A program made the translations under genes and the position numbers. From Parabacteroides bouchesdurhonensis (GTDB lineage: Bacteria; Bacteroidota; Bacteroidia; Bacteroidales; Tannerellaceae): 64,000 nucleotides of DNA. The stretch's first letter is position 1. Every line of letters begins with the position of its first letter. The stretch covers positions 2,402,729 through 2,466,728 of the forward strand of contig NZ_LT896588.1 of the NCBI RefSeq assembly GCF_900186615.1, in the 5' to 3' direction. The notes under the pieces are model-generated. The model was not told the origin of the DNA. It made no database searches and saw only the letters and a program-made list of their open reading frames with translations. This document shows positions 8,683 to 17,482 of this stretch, in pieces.

Positions 8683-9859
8683 TAATAAACGACATAATGC
8701 TTTTTACTCCGTTTTCAGGCGTGAACTGCGTCGTATGGTATCGCGAAAACTGTATTTTGTCGTTTGTGTTGTATTGCCGTTGTTTTGCATCTTTTTTATG
8801 GCGACAATATTCGGCAATGGACAGATGGAAAATATTCCGGTTGGAATTGTGGATCAGGATCAGACATCAATGTCACGTGAAATAACGCGTCAGATAGATG
8901 CAGTGCCTACTTTTCGTGTTACCCGGCATTATGCTGATGCGGAGACAGCCCGTAAAGCGGTTCAATCAAAAGAAATATATGGCTTTCTTGTTATACCAGA
9001 TCAGTTTGAAACGGATGTAACCGGAGGTCGAGAAGCTGTTTTGTCTTATTATTATCATTATGCACTGTTGAGTGTAGGAGGAGAAGTTCGTTCTGCTTTT
9101 GAGTCAACTCTACGGACATTATCTATGGCTCCAATCGTATTGCAGGCGGCTTCTATAGGAGTTGCTAAGGAAGACGTTACAACTTTTTTGTTACCAATTA
9201 AATCGAGTAACCATCCGCTTTTTAATCCGGATTTGAATTATTCGGTTTATTTGAGCCAACCTTTCTTTTATATATTTTTTCAGGTCATTGTTTTATTGGT
9301 GACGGTGTATGTAATAGGTCTGGAAATTAAATTCCGTACCGGTGATGAATGGCTTTCTATAGCAAGGGGGAATATGCTGATAGCTATACTTGGGAAATTA
9401 TTACCATATACCATTATCTTTAGTATAATGGGTGTTTTTGCCAATTATATCTTATTTGGAGTGATAAATATTCCTTTCTCCTGTGGCTTTTGGCCGTTAA
9501 ATCTGACAACCATTCTTTTTATTATAGCAACGCAGGCTTTGGCTGTTTTTATATTTTCTTTGTTCCCGGCTATAAGTATTATAATTAGTATAGTGTCGAT
9601 GGTAGGATCACTTGGTGCAACTCTTTCAGGCGTTACATTTCCTGTAGCATCTATGTTTGTCCCTGTTTATTATACATCGTTTCTTTTTCCAGTAAGACAT
9701 TTTGTTGTGATTTGCCAGAATTTGTTGTATGGTGATTATGGTTTTGCTTATACTTGGCAGAATTTTTCTTTGCTGTTTGTTTATGTTTTGTTGGCATTAT
9801 TGCTATTGCCGCATTTGAAAAACGCTATTTTAAGTCGCAAATATGAAAATATTGAATAA
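8675..9859 (+). CDS. ABC-2 type permease, first of two
   Basis: This is a 394-residue inner-membrane ABC-2 exporter subunit. One N-terminal transmembrane helix (about 20-42) precedes a large periplasmic domain (MENIPVGIVDQDQTSMSREI onward, to about residue 180), then five more helices fill the C-terminal half. The VGIVDQD...S...R-x-I motif is typical of the ABC2_membrane_3/YhgE-like extracytoplasmic domain. There is no nucleotide-binding domain in the protein. It overlaps the adaptor by 8 bp and the second permease by 17 bp, so the two permeases are probably made as a heterodimer. Confidence 0.88.
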   Translation: MNDNKRHNAFYSVFRRELRRMVSRKLYFVVCVVLPLFCIFFMATIFGNGQMENIPVGIVDQDQTSMSREITRQIDAVPTFRVTRHYADAETARKAVQSKEIYGFLVIPDQFETDVTGGREAVLSYYYHYALLSVGGEVRSAFESTLRTLSMAPIVLQAASIGVAKEDVTTFLLPIKSSNHPLFNPDLNYSVYLSQPFFYIFFQVIVLLVTVYVIGLEIKFRTGDEWLSIARGNMLIAILGKLLPYTIIFSIMGVFANYILFGVINIPFSCGFWPLNLTTILFIIATQALAVFIFSLFPAISIIISIVSMVGSLGATLSGVTFPVASMFVPVYYTSFLFPVRHFVVICQNLLYGDYGFAYTWQNFSLLFVYVLLALLLLPHLKNAILSRKYENIE

Positions 9860-11054
9860 CATAAGAAAAGGTTTATCCGATGTAAGTGTAATTATACACA
9901 ATGAGTTTCGGACCATTTTCACCAGTTTTGCTATTTTATTGGTGTTGATAGGAGGAATTTTTGTTTATGGCTTACTATATAATTATATGTATGCCCCTGA
10001 TGTGGTCCGTAATGCACCGGTAGCCATTGTTGATTATTCCAAAAGCGAGCTTAGCAGGCAGTTTATCCGGTATCTTAATACGACTCCTCAAATTGAAGTG
10101 GTTACGGATGGAGTTGATTATTCGGAAGCTCAGGTTCTGATGAAAAATAATGAGGCGGTTGGAATCATTTATATTCCCGAAGATTTCGAAGATCGTGTTT
10201 CTCGTGGCGAACAGTCTATATTTATTGCCTACGAAACTACCAGTGCTTTTCTTTATTACATGTCGATGCAGGAAGCCTCTTCGGCGGCAATGCTAGCCTT
10301 GAATGAGAATTATCGCCCTAATATGATTGTGTTTTTGCCGTCAGGTTCGGCTACACAATTGGCTTCTGCACAGCCTGTCACTGTAGTTGGCACTGCGTTG
10401 TATAATTTTACGGAAGGGTATGGCACTTATCTTATTCCTGCCGTTCTGATCGTTATTATTTTCCAGACATTATTAATGTTGATAGGAATGATAAGCGGAA
10501 AGGAACGTGAAACCGGTTCTATTGCCTGTTATGCAACCGAGGGTATTTCTTTCGGGAGGGTCTCACGTATAATTGCTGCAAAAACATTTGTATATCTAGT
10601 ATTGTATGCTGTTTTTTGTCTGTTTCTGTTAGGATTTATCACTTTATTGTTTGATATGCCGGACTTGGGAAATCCCTTTTATGTTATAGCTTTACTTGTT
10701 CCGTTCATTCTGGCTACCAGTTTTTGGGGATTAGGATTATTTGTCTTTTTTACAGACTCCGAAGCACCACTTTTATTTATTGCTTTTTTTTCTGTCGGAT
10801 TTATTTTTCTGTCCGGAGTTTCTTATCCTATGGAATTGATGCCATGGTATTGGAAGGTGGCTCATTATATCGTACCGGCACCACCGGCTACATTAGGTTA
10901 TGTACAGTTAAGCTCTATGGGGGCATCGCTTGAACAAATACGTATGGATTATATAACATTATGGATACAATGTATCGTTTATTTTGTTTTTGCATGTCTG
11001 TCTTACCAATACCAAATCAGAAAAGCGGCATACCAAAAGATAAAAACACAATAA
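9843..11054 (+). CDS. ABC-2 type permease, second of two
   Basis: This is a 403-residue paralogue of the preceding permease with the same plan: a transmembrane helix at about 27-48, a periplasmic domain carrying the VAIVDYSKSELSRQFIRYL motif, and five C-terminal helices. The segment SGKERETGSI is the cytoplasmic coupling region characteristic of ABC-2 exporters. It ends the efflux operon. As no ATP-binding protein follows, the pair must use an ATPase encoded elsewhere or work in an unrecognised way. Confidence 0.88.
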   Translation: MKILNNIRKGLSDVSVIIHNEFRTIFTSFAILLVLIGGIFVYGLLYNYMYAPDVVRNAPVAIVDYSKSELSRQFIRYLNTTPQIEVVTDGVDYSEAQVLMKNNEAVGIIYIPEDFEDRVSRGEQSIFIAYETTSAFLYYMSMQEASSAAMLALNENYRPNMIVFLPSGSATQLASAQPVTVVGTALYNFTEGYGTYLIPAVLIVIIFQTLLMLIGMISGKERETGSIACYATEGISFGRVSRIIAAKTFVYLVLYAVFCLFLLGFITLLFDMPDLGNPFYVIALLVPFILATSFWGLGLFVFFTDSEAPLLFIAFFSVGFIFLSGVSYPMELMPWYWKVAHYIVPAPPATLGYVQLSSMGASLEQIRMDYITLWIQCIVYFVFACLSYQYQIRKAAYQKIKTQ

Positions 11055-11079
11055 CGCGTATATTGTTGGATAATATCAT

Positions 11080-11087
11080 TATTTTTG
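11080..11087 (+). promoter_or_regulatory. -7 box for the pseudo-protease/TPR gene
   Basis: TATTTTTG fits TAnnTTTG and lies 28 bp before the preferred ATG, which gives the gene its own short leader and separates it from the efflux operon. No TTG is found at 19-21 bp upstream. Confidence 0.45.
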
Positions 11088-11114
11088 CGGCAGTGTCTAA
11101 TAACATGGAAAAAA

Positions 11115-12839
11115 ATGAAGCGAATACTATTATTTGTGTTGGTCTGTTGCTATGCTGTTACGCTGGCAGCACAAAAGAAAGCTCCCAAATGGATGGAGAA
11201 GGAAAAAAACGCTGTACTGACTGTTACTACGTATAAAAATGATAATACAGTATTGCACAAAGGAACCGGATTTTTTATAAGTGAAACCGGCGAAGCTCTT
11301 TCTGCTTATTCTCTTTTTAAAAATGCTCATAAAGCAACTGTAACTGATGCCGGAGGAAACACTATGCCGGTATCTCTTATTCTTGGAGCAGACGAATTAT
11401 ATGATGTTATTAAATTCCAGGTGTCTGCGCCGAAGAAGGTTACTTTTTTCCCTTTGGTATCTGTCCCTATACAAGTTGATGAAAAAGTATATTTGTTACC
11501 ATATACAACAGGAAAAGTATCTTCTTTTGAAGAAGGGCAAGTTATAGAAGTTTCCAAATTAAAAGATAGTTATAATTACTATAAAGTTAGCTTTCCATTG
11601 GAAGCATCAGAAGTAAATTCTCCTTTGTTGAATGAAAAAGGGGAGGTTTTCGGATTGGCACAAGAGGATGCTTCTGGAAAAAAAGAAAACTCATACGCCG
11701 TATCTGCCGGTTATGCAAATAGTTTGGCTTTGACTTCTGCCGATGCATTTAATATAACTTATACAAATATCGGAATACGAAAAGCATGGCCGAAAGAGGT
11801 TGATCAGGCATTGGTGTCGCTCTATTTGCATTCCGGTACGCAAGATGCGAAAGAATATCTGAATACATTAAATGATTTTATTGCTCATTTCCCTAATACA
11901 GCAGATGGCTATCAGAATAGAGCATCGCATTATGCGCATTATCGGGCACAATTGGCATCAAGTCCTGCGGAGGAACAGAAATATCTTGATTTAGCTTTAG
12001 AAGACATAGCAACTGCCGGAAAGTTCATGGAGAGAAAGAGTGATATGTGGTTTAATAAAGCAAAACTTATTTACAGTGTATCGGCTGATACTACTTTAGC
12101 AAATGATAAATGGACAGTTAATGCCGCGCAGGAAGCACTTCAACAAGCTATTAAAGAAGATGATCAACCTTTATATCATCAATTAATGGGTGATATCTAT
12201 TTTTCTCGTCAAAATTATGAGGAAGCTTATAATAATTATATGAAGGTAAATAATAGTAATCAGTCTTCCCCGTCATCTTTTTATATGGCGGCTAAAGCAA
12301 GAGAAAACATGCCGTCGGCCAATTTTGGTGAATTGATTATGTTGCTTGACAGTGCTGTTGCTAAATGTGGTACAACTCCGTCGCCGGAAGCTGCAACTTT
12401 TGTGTTGGAACGTGTTGATTTGCGAATGAGGTTAATGCAATATAAAGAAGCTATTGACGATTATAATCTTTATTTTAATCTGATGGGAGGCAAAGTTTCG
12501 GATTCTTTTTATTATTACCGGGAACAAGCCAAATTCCGTCAGGGTGATTTAGCGGGTGCTTTGGCTGATATTCAGATGGCGATTAAGATGAAGCCGCAAG
12601 ACTCGAATTATTATGCAGAAGAAGCTTCTGTTTATGTCCGTATGCAGACATACGATAAAGCTCTTGAAAGTATTGATAAGGCTTTGAAGATTGCTCCGGA
12701 TTTTGCTGCTTGTTATCGGTTGAAAGGTGTTTGCTTTATCCGTCAAGAGAAAAAGGCGGAGGCTTGTGAGGCTTTTCAAAAAGCAAAAGAATTAGGTGAT
12801 CCTGTAGCTGATAAGTTGATTAAAGAACATTGCAAGTAG
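11115..12839 (+). CDS. secreted trypsin-fold pseudo-protease with C-terminal TPR repeats
   Basis: The frame is open 30 bp further upstream, but the ATG at 11115 yields an immediate signal peptide (MKRILLFVLVCCYAVTLAAQ) and a 574-residue exported protein. Residues 30-185 align by eye with the HtrA/trypsin-like fold: GTGFFISETGEALS matches the G-x-G-F-I-I-S strand, D97 in ELYDVIKFQV sits at the catalytic Asp, and NEKGEVFGL matches the strand after the active Ser. The catalytic His position is Ser66 (SAYSLF where TNNHVV is expected) and the Ser position is Val167 (SEVNSPLL where GNSGGPL is expected), so it is predicted to be inactive as a protease. The rest (about 235-574) is tetratricopeptide repeats, for example DKALESIDKALKIAPDFAA. 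This suggests a periplasmic scaffold. Confidence 0.8.
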   Translation: MKRILLFVLVCCYAVTLAAQKKAPKWMEKEKNAVLTVTTYKNDNTVLHKGTGFFISETGEALSAYSLFKNAHKATVTDAGGNTMPVSLILGADELYDVIKFQVSAPKKVTFFPLVSVPIQVDEKVYLLPYTTGKVSSFEEGQVIEVSKLKDSYNYYKVSFPLEASEVNSPLLNEKGEVFGLAQEDASGKKENSYAVSAGYANSLALTSADAFNITYTNIGIRKAWPKEVDQALVSLYLHSGTQDAKEYLNTLNDFIAHFPNTADGYQNRASHYAHYRAQLASSPAEEQKYLDLALEDIATAGKFMERKSDMWFNKAKLIYSVSADTTLANDKWTVNAAQEALQQAIKEDDQPLYHQLMGDIYFSRQNYEEAYNNYMKVNNSNQSSPSSFYMAAKARENMPSANFGELIMLLDSAVAKCGTTPSPEAATFVLERVDLRMRLMQYKEAIDDYNLYFNLMGGKVSDSFYYYREQAKFRQGDLAGALADIQMAIKMKPQDSNYYAEEASVYVRMQTYDKALESIDKALKIAPDFAACYRLKGVCFIRQEKKAEACEAFQKAKELGDPVADKLIKEHCK

Positions 12840-12854
12840 AATAGCAGATAGATG

Positions 12855-12900
12855 AAAATCCTCCAATAACCATTTTTAAGAGTGGTTATTGGAGGATTTT
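12855..12900. terminator. bidirectional terminator between convergent genes
   Basis: A perfect 18-bp inverted repeat (12855-12872 with 12883-12900, 10-base loop) has A-rich and T-rich outer ends, so it can terminate both the TPR gene and the minus-strand PHP gene. The PHP stop codon lies within the right edge of the stem. Confidence 0.9.
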
Positions 12901-13612
12901 ATTTTTGTCTTATGAATCTTTTAAATAGTTCAACCTTATCGTTCATAATGAGGCTTTCCGGAAATTCGGTAATATTGAGTAATTCGTAAATATGGTCATA
13001 TCTGGCTATATCAAAAGAAATATGAGCATCACTGCCAAGTATAACCGGAACATTATACTGTTTACAAAGTCTTAGTATCTCCAGGTTATTCTCTCGGGCT
13101 AACGGTTTTTTACGTGCCGGATTCAACGAACTGTTGTTTATTTCCAGTAAAGTTTGACTTTTCTTTGCCGCCAAAACAATAGGCTCAAAATGAAGGAGCG
13201 CAGTTCCATCTCCCGGATGACTGATTATATTTACGTACGGGTTTTGAATCGCACCTATAATTGCGGAAGTATTATCATCTACTGTCCCCAGTGTGTAACA
13301 AAGAGAATGAATACCGGCAATCTTTATATCCAACAAAGGAAAATAACTTTCTGGTAGGTCTATTGTTCCTTTGTAGTCTATAATGTTCAATTCTGCTCCA
13401 AGTAACAGTTCTATTCCATACATCAGGCGAGGCACAACATGCAGATTGCGGAAATAAATAGGATCACAAGTGCCCGGAATGCCCGGAGAATGTTCTGTTA
13501 TTCCGAGTATCTGTAACTTCTTTTCTGAGGCAGTCTGAGCCATTTCCTGTAATGAGCTAAAAGCATGTCCGCTGGCTAAAGTATGTGTATGTACATCTAG
13601 TAGGATATTCAT
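12899..13612 (-). CDS. PHP-domain phosphatase, YcdX-like
   Basis: This is a 237-residue cytoplasmic metal-dependent phosphoesterase of the polymerase-and-histidinol-phosphatase fold. The trinuclear metal site motifs are visible: DVHTHT near the N-terminus (residues 6-11), ITEHSPG (about 38-44), GAELNI with a metal-binding Glu, GIHS (about 98-101), and the C-terminal GSDAHIS. This order and length match the YcdX family, whose physiological substrate is uncertain; histidinol phosphatase is a more distant relative. The gene has its own promoter box that overlaps the end of the upstream ABC-F gene. Confidence 0.88.
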   Translation of the reverse strand: MNILLDVHTHTLASGHAFSSLQEMAQTASEKKLQILGITEHSPGIPGTCDPIYFRNLHVVPRLMYGIELLLGAELNIIDYKGTIDLPESYFPLLDIKIAGIHSLCYTLGTVDDNTSAIIGAIQNPYVNIISHPGDGTALLHFEPIVLAAKKSQTLLEINNSSLNPARKKPLARENNLEILRLCKQYNVPVILGSDAHISFDIARYDHIYELLNITEFPESLIMNDKVELFKRFIRQK

Positions 13613-13632
13613 ATTTTTTTGTTTAACTGCTA

Positions 13633-13640
13633 CAAAGGTA
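13633..13640 (-). promoter_or_regulatory. -7 box for the PHP phosphatase gene
   Basis: TACCTTTG on the minus strand fits the Bacteroidetes -7 consensus 21 bp upstream of the start codon. No TTG is seen at the usual distance, and the upstream part would lie inside the ABC-F coding region. Confidence 0.5.
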
Positions 13641-13644
13641 TGAA

Positions 13645-15240
13645 TTAATGTAATTCGATATAGGTGTCGGCAGCTCCTATCTCTTTAACGAATCGTGTGT
13701 CGTGTGAAACAACCAGTATAGTTCCTCGATATTCTTTGAAAACAGAAGTTATAATGTCTATATTCTGTATATCGAGATTATTTGTAGGTTCATCTAAAAT
13801 AATGAGATCGGGAGTTTGATTGCTTATCATCAGACAACAGAGCATAAGACGCATTTTCTCTCCACCACTTAATAAGGCACAGCTTTTATTCCATGTATCA
13901 TAAGGGAAAAGATAACGGTTTAGTATCATTTTTACTTCATGCTCCGGAAAATGACGAAGATTATACATTTGTGCCTGTTCATAAATGGAAAGCTCTTGCC
14001 GGATGATAGAGTATTCCTGATCAATATAAAGACTGCTGATTTCTGTTCGGTCAATAGAACCTTTATTTGGTTCTAATTGACCGGTTATTAATTTCAGAAG
14101 GGTGGTTTTCCCACTACCATTATTCCCAATGATAGACAGGCGATCACCACTCCTGATTCGGAAACTGAGAGGCTTTTCCCATATAAAATGGTTTCCATAG
14201 CGGAAGTTTATGTCATTTGCGGTTATCAATATTTTACCAATATGTAAATCCGAAGAATTGAAGTTTATTTTCATCATTTGTATGTCGGATATGGATGTAC
14301 GCAATTCTGCAATGTTACCAGACAGAGAGGCTAGTTTTTCTTCATGTACTTCTTTAAGCTTTGAGGTACTTTTTTCTGCTTTATCTTGTAATGTATTCAT
14401 TGCCATGCGGGAAATCCCTTTTTTAATATTGTTCTTTTTACCGCGTGAATCATGTTTTTGTTTCTTCTCTGCCATTGTTTGTGCTACTTTTCGAGCCAGT
14501 CGTAACTCTTTTTCTTTACTGTTTAATAGAGTCAGGAGAGAAGTCTGTTGCTGCTCTTTCTGTGCTTTATAAAAATCGTAATTTCCTCCATAGGCTGTAA
14601 TTCCATTGTTTTCCAACTCATAAATATAGGAAAGCCGGTTTAATAATATACGATCGTGGCTGACTATTATGATTGTAGCAGATGATGTTGTTATAAGGTC
14701 ATATAACTTATTCCGGCTTGGTTTATCTAAATGATTGGTCGGTTCATCCATCAAAAGGATTGCTGGAGCATGAATCTGAATGCCGGAAAGAAAAACTTTT
14801 GTTTTTTCTCCACCGCTTAATGTCTCCATCTTTTGATGTAGCGGAATGTGGCTTAATCCCCAGAAAGATAAGGCTGCCAAACTTTTTTCTTCTATGTTCC
14901 AATCTTCATTCAAGATCGAAAAATTCTCAGAAGTAACATCCCCGTTTAAGATAGAATGTAAAGCATTAATTTTGTCATCTACTTTTAATGCTTCAGCTAC
15001 CGTTTGTTTGGAATATTGCTCAAAGTGCTGAGGTACATAGTAGGAGGGGGAAGACATAATAACTTCTCCTTCCTGCACATTTAGATACCTTTGCATTAAA
15101 TATAATAGAGTAGATTTTCCTGAACCGTTATTTCCGATAAGTGCTACTTTCTCACCTTTATTGATGCTAAAGCTGATGTTTTTAAACAGAATGGTATTAT
15201 CCGAATGCCTGTATGTCAAGTTTTTTACAACTATACTCAT
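13645..15240 (-). CDS. ABC-F family ATPase
   Basis: This 531-residue soluble protein has two ABC ATPase domains in one chain and no membrane segments, the hallmark of ABC-F translation factors that bind the ribosomal E site. Domain 1 has GNNGSGKST (about 36-44), LSGGEKTKV and MDEPTNHLD. Domain 2 has GNNGSGKTT, LSGGEKMRL and LDEPTNNLD. The linker between them (about 240-320) is long, charged and helical, as in P-site tRNA-interaction motifs. Some ABC-F proteins protect ribosomes from antibiotics; others are housekeeping factors. The unusually structured leader upstream favours an induced resistance role, but subfamily assignment needs a tree. Confidence 0.88.
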   Translation of the reverse strand: MSIVVKNLTYRHSDNTILFKNISFSINKGEKVALIGNNGSGKSTLLYLMQRYLNVQEGEVIMSSPSYYVPQHFEQYSKQTVAEALKVDDKINALHSILNGDVTSENFSILNEDWNIEEKSLAALSFWGLSHIPLHQKMETLSGGEKTKVFLSGIQIHAPAILLMDEPTNHLDKPSRNKLYDLITTSSATIIIVSHDRILLNRLSYIYELENNGITAYGGNYDFYKAQKEQQQTSLLTLLNSKEKELRLARKVAQTMAEKKQKHDSRGKKNNIKKGISRMAMNTLQDKAEKSTSKLKEVHEEKLASLSGNIAELRTSISDIQMMKINFNSSDLHIGKILITANDINFRYGNHFIWEKPLSFRIRSGDRLSIIGNNGSGKTTLLKLITGQLEPNKGSIDRTEISSLYIDQEYSIIRQELSIYEQAQMYNLRHFPEHEVKMILNRYLFPYDTWNKSCALLSGGEKMRLMLCCLMISNQTPDLIILDEPTNNLDIQNIDIITSVFKEYRGTILVVSHDTRFVKEIGAADTYIELH

Positions 15241-15494
15241 AATTGATTAATTAAGTTTTGAATATAATGATGAAGGCCGGGAGGAAATGGGCCGGAAACA
15301 GTTAAACAGGCATACAATTATGCTCGTGTCATACGAATTATATGTAAACTGATATCTGAATTAATTGTCGTATATGGAAATGAGCACCAAGTGAGACTGT
15401 TATGCTACCCGGCCGGACAATTAAAAACCCATTGTAGATTGGTTATTCAGATATTTTCATCGGAGTAATTCTGTAATTAGACGATGCAAAGGTA
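15241..15494 (-). promoter_or_regulatory. promoter and structured leader of the ABC-F gene
   Basis: A minus-strand -7 box TACCTTTG (15494 to 15487) would start RNA near 15480, leaving a leader of about 240 nt. The leader holds a five-codon ORF (MKISE, then TAA) near its 5' end. A 10-bp perfect inverted repeat pairs that ORF's end (15445-15454) with 15352-15361. A GC-rich segment (15408-15416) can pair with either 15275-15281 or 15290-15295, two sites close to the ABC-F start, so the stems are alternatives. This is the layout of a ribosome-dependent attenuator. No -33 TTG was found. Confidence 0.5.
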
Positions 15495-15526
15495 AAGATT
15501 ATTTTGGAAAGATAAAAATGCTATTA

Positions 15527-16360
15527 TTATCTGTCCACGTATTTCGGATATTTGAAAGCCGGAATTCCTAGTGCCATGATTGCATGTATTTTTCCATCTA
15601 TTCCAAGCTTACGGGCCAGAGTGTCTTTTCCTTCTTGTTTGATGGCAGTTAAAACGAATCCCATGTATATCTGGCTTATACCCAGAGATTGTGCCATTAA
15701 AGAGGTATTCTGATAAGCCAGATTTGAGTCTTCACAGCCGAATCGGTTGGATTTGGGCGTATGGATAAACAATAGTGCCGTTGCGTTCCTCAGGATAGGA
15801 TCGTTTCCTGCAAGGTGTTCTGTTTTCAGACGTTCAAAGGCTGGTACATATTTATAAACGCCTTTAATGAAAGGTTTAAGTATGCATTTTACTATCGGAT
15901 TCAGTAAAACTTTGGCTAAAGAACTGAATACACCGATTGTATAATCGCTGACCCAGAGTAATTTTTCCGGATCAGTGATTATAGTAAAAGATACGGCCCG
16001 CGCATTAGAAGCTGTCGGCGCATAATTGGCAGCTTCTATAATCTGGTTCAATATCTCTTCAGGTATCGACTTCGATGTTAAAGACCGATTGGAACGACGT
16101 GATTTGATCAATAGCATAACCTGTTCAGGGGTAGGCATTTTAACATAATCAATTGTGTGTATCTTTTCAGATGGAAAATCACTGTGCTGTACTGAATCTG
16201 TAGGGCATACGTCTACACAATGCCCACAGACGATACAGGTGTTGATATGTATTAAGCCGATATTCTTTTTCGTCTTTTCTTGTGTAAATATACCTGATGG
16301 ACATACTTTTACGCATTTTCCACATTTAATACAGGTGCTTTGATCAATGTTTAAAGTCAT
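15527..16360 (-). CDS. 4Fe-4S ferredoxin domain fused to nitroreductase
   Basis: This is a 277-residue flavoprotein. The N-terminus carries two [4Fe-4S] motifs, CIKCGKCVKVCP and CIVCGHCVDVCP (about residues 10-52). From about residue 80 an FMN-dependent nitroreductase fold follows, with the SRRSNRSL segment and NYAPTASNARAV, the usual FMN-binding positions. Such fusions are common in anaerobes and are thought to pass electrons from ferredoxin-type donors to quinones, nitro compounds or flavins. The substrate here is unknown. It lies 12 bp downstream of the DoxD-like gene and is probably cotranscribed with it. Confidence 0.88.
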   Translation of the reverse strand: MTLNIDQSTCIKCGKCVKVCPSGIFTQEKTKKNIGLIHINTCIVCGHCVDVCPTDSVQHSDFPSEKIHTIDYVKMPTPEQVMLLIKSRRSNRSLTSKSIPEEILNQIIEAANYAPTASNARAVSFTIITDPEKLLWVSDYTIGVFSSLAKVLLNPIVKCILKPFIKGVYKYVPAFERLKTEHLAGNDPILRNATALLFIHTPKSNRFGCEDSNLAYQNTSLMAQSLGISQIYMGFVLTAIKQEGKDTLARKLGIDGKIHAIMALGIPAFKYPKYVDR

Positions 16361-16372
16361 TATATCGATATA

Positions 16373-17407
16373 TTAATAGGTTATGTTTTTTTGCCAGGTA
16401 ATACCGCTTATATCAGTCAGAATCAGTTCATATTCGCCTTTGGTAATGTTGGCTATAGAACTGTCATCGATTGTTATACCAGCTTTACTTCCAAGTGGAA
16501 TAACCAGACTGTATTTTCCCGGAGTTACTTTGGCTATATATTTGTTGTGAATACTGGATTCCGGAAAATGAGCTAAATCTTCGCTATCTTTATGTAATAT
16601 GACATTTCCTTTTTGGTCTTTTAAAGTAATACCGATTAAGAAAGATCCGTATACATCTGCGCCTTCTACGCGATAAACAGAAAAGGATAATTTGCCGTTG
16701 TTAATAGTTGCATCCGATATTTCTATTTTGGGTTTAACCGATTTGTTATGTAGTTTGCCCCAAACGCCGTTATGGAATATCTGATTGGTTGCAAGCGTTA
16801 GGAACAATAAGGCAAATGCTCCTATTCCGGCAATTTTACTTAGTGTGTTTGTTTTTACAGGAAGAATGCCAGAAGTCAGCCATCTTGTCCATGAACGATT
16901 TTGTATAAATGGAATTTTAGGGATTAACAGGTAATCCAGCGAGTATTTTCCTCCTCCTGATAAGAATAAGGTAAAACCGGCAGTTGCTCCCAGTATTCCG
17001 ATCTGCCATTCATCGAGACAAGTTGTTCCCAACCACCCGGAACCCAATAAAATACCGGTTGCCAATCCAAATATTCCAATGCTCATCAGTCTCGTGAGAA
17101 ATCCCAACATGATTAATAATCCGACTATTCCTTCTATAATTGTAAAAATCACCATTGCCCACCATAAAATGTCAGGGTTGGTAACCATATATTCGATCAT
17201 TGGTTTAATACCTAGAGCATTCGGTAGAAAATGATTGAATTTTTCTCCAACATAACCCGTTGCATCCGGTATTAATTTATTTTCTAAAATAAGGCGTCTC
17301 CAAAATGCAGAAAAATAAGTCCATCCAACTACTAATCGTAATGAAAGGGTAAATAAGCCGATCATGGAGTATGTATAAGACATCTCCTGTTTATTATGAT
17401 TTATCAT
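16373..17407 (-). CDS. DoxD/DoxA-like membrane protein (thiosulfate:quinone oxidoreductase family)
   Basis: This 344-residue inner-membrane protein has an N-terminal half with about four transmembrane segments resembling DoxD (SLRLVVGWTYFSAFWRR, IIEGIVGLLIMLGFLTRL, GLATGILLGSGWLGT). It continues through another helix (about residues 190-207) into a periplasmic beta-rich half resembling DoxA (ISDATINNGKLSFSVYRVEGADVYGSF). DoxD and DoxA are separate subunits of thiosulfate:quinone oxidoreductase in Acidianus, and bacterial fusions of the two are known. Whether it oxidises thiosulfate in this likely anaerobe is doubtful. The neighbouring ferredoxin-nitroreductase suggests a redox role. An alternative start is Met9. 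Confidence 0.75.
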   Translation of the reverse strand: MINHNKQEMSYTYSMIGLFTLSLRLVVGWTYFSAFWRRLILENKLIPDATGYVGEKFNHFLPNALGIKPMIEYMVTNPDILWWAMVIFTIIEGIVGLLIMLGFLTRLMSIGIFGLATGILLGSGWLGTTCLDEWQIGILGATAGFTLFLSGGGKYSLDYLLIPKIPFIQNRSWTRWLTSGILPVKTNTLSKIAGIGAFALLFLTLATNQIFHNGVWGKLHNKSVKPKIEISDATINNGKLSFSVYRVEGADVYGSFLIGITLKDQKGNVILHKDSEDLAHFPESSIHNKYIAKVTPGKYSLVIPLGSKAGITIDDSSIANITKGEYELILTDISGITWQKNITY

Positions 17408-17482
17408 ATTCTAAATGTATTTGTAAGTGAACTAATCTATTTAAGTTTTTTTGTCTATCGAGGGCTTTATTGTGACGCAATC

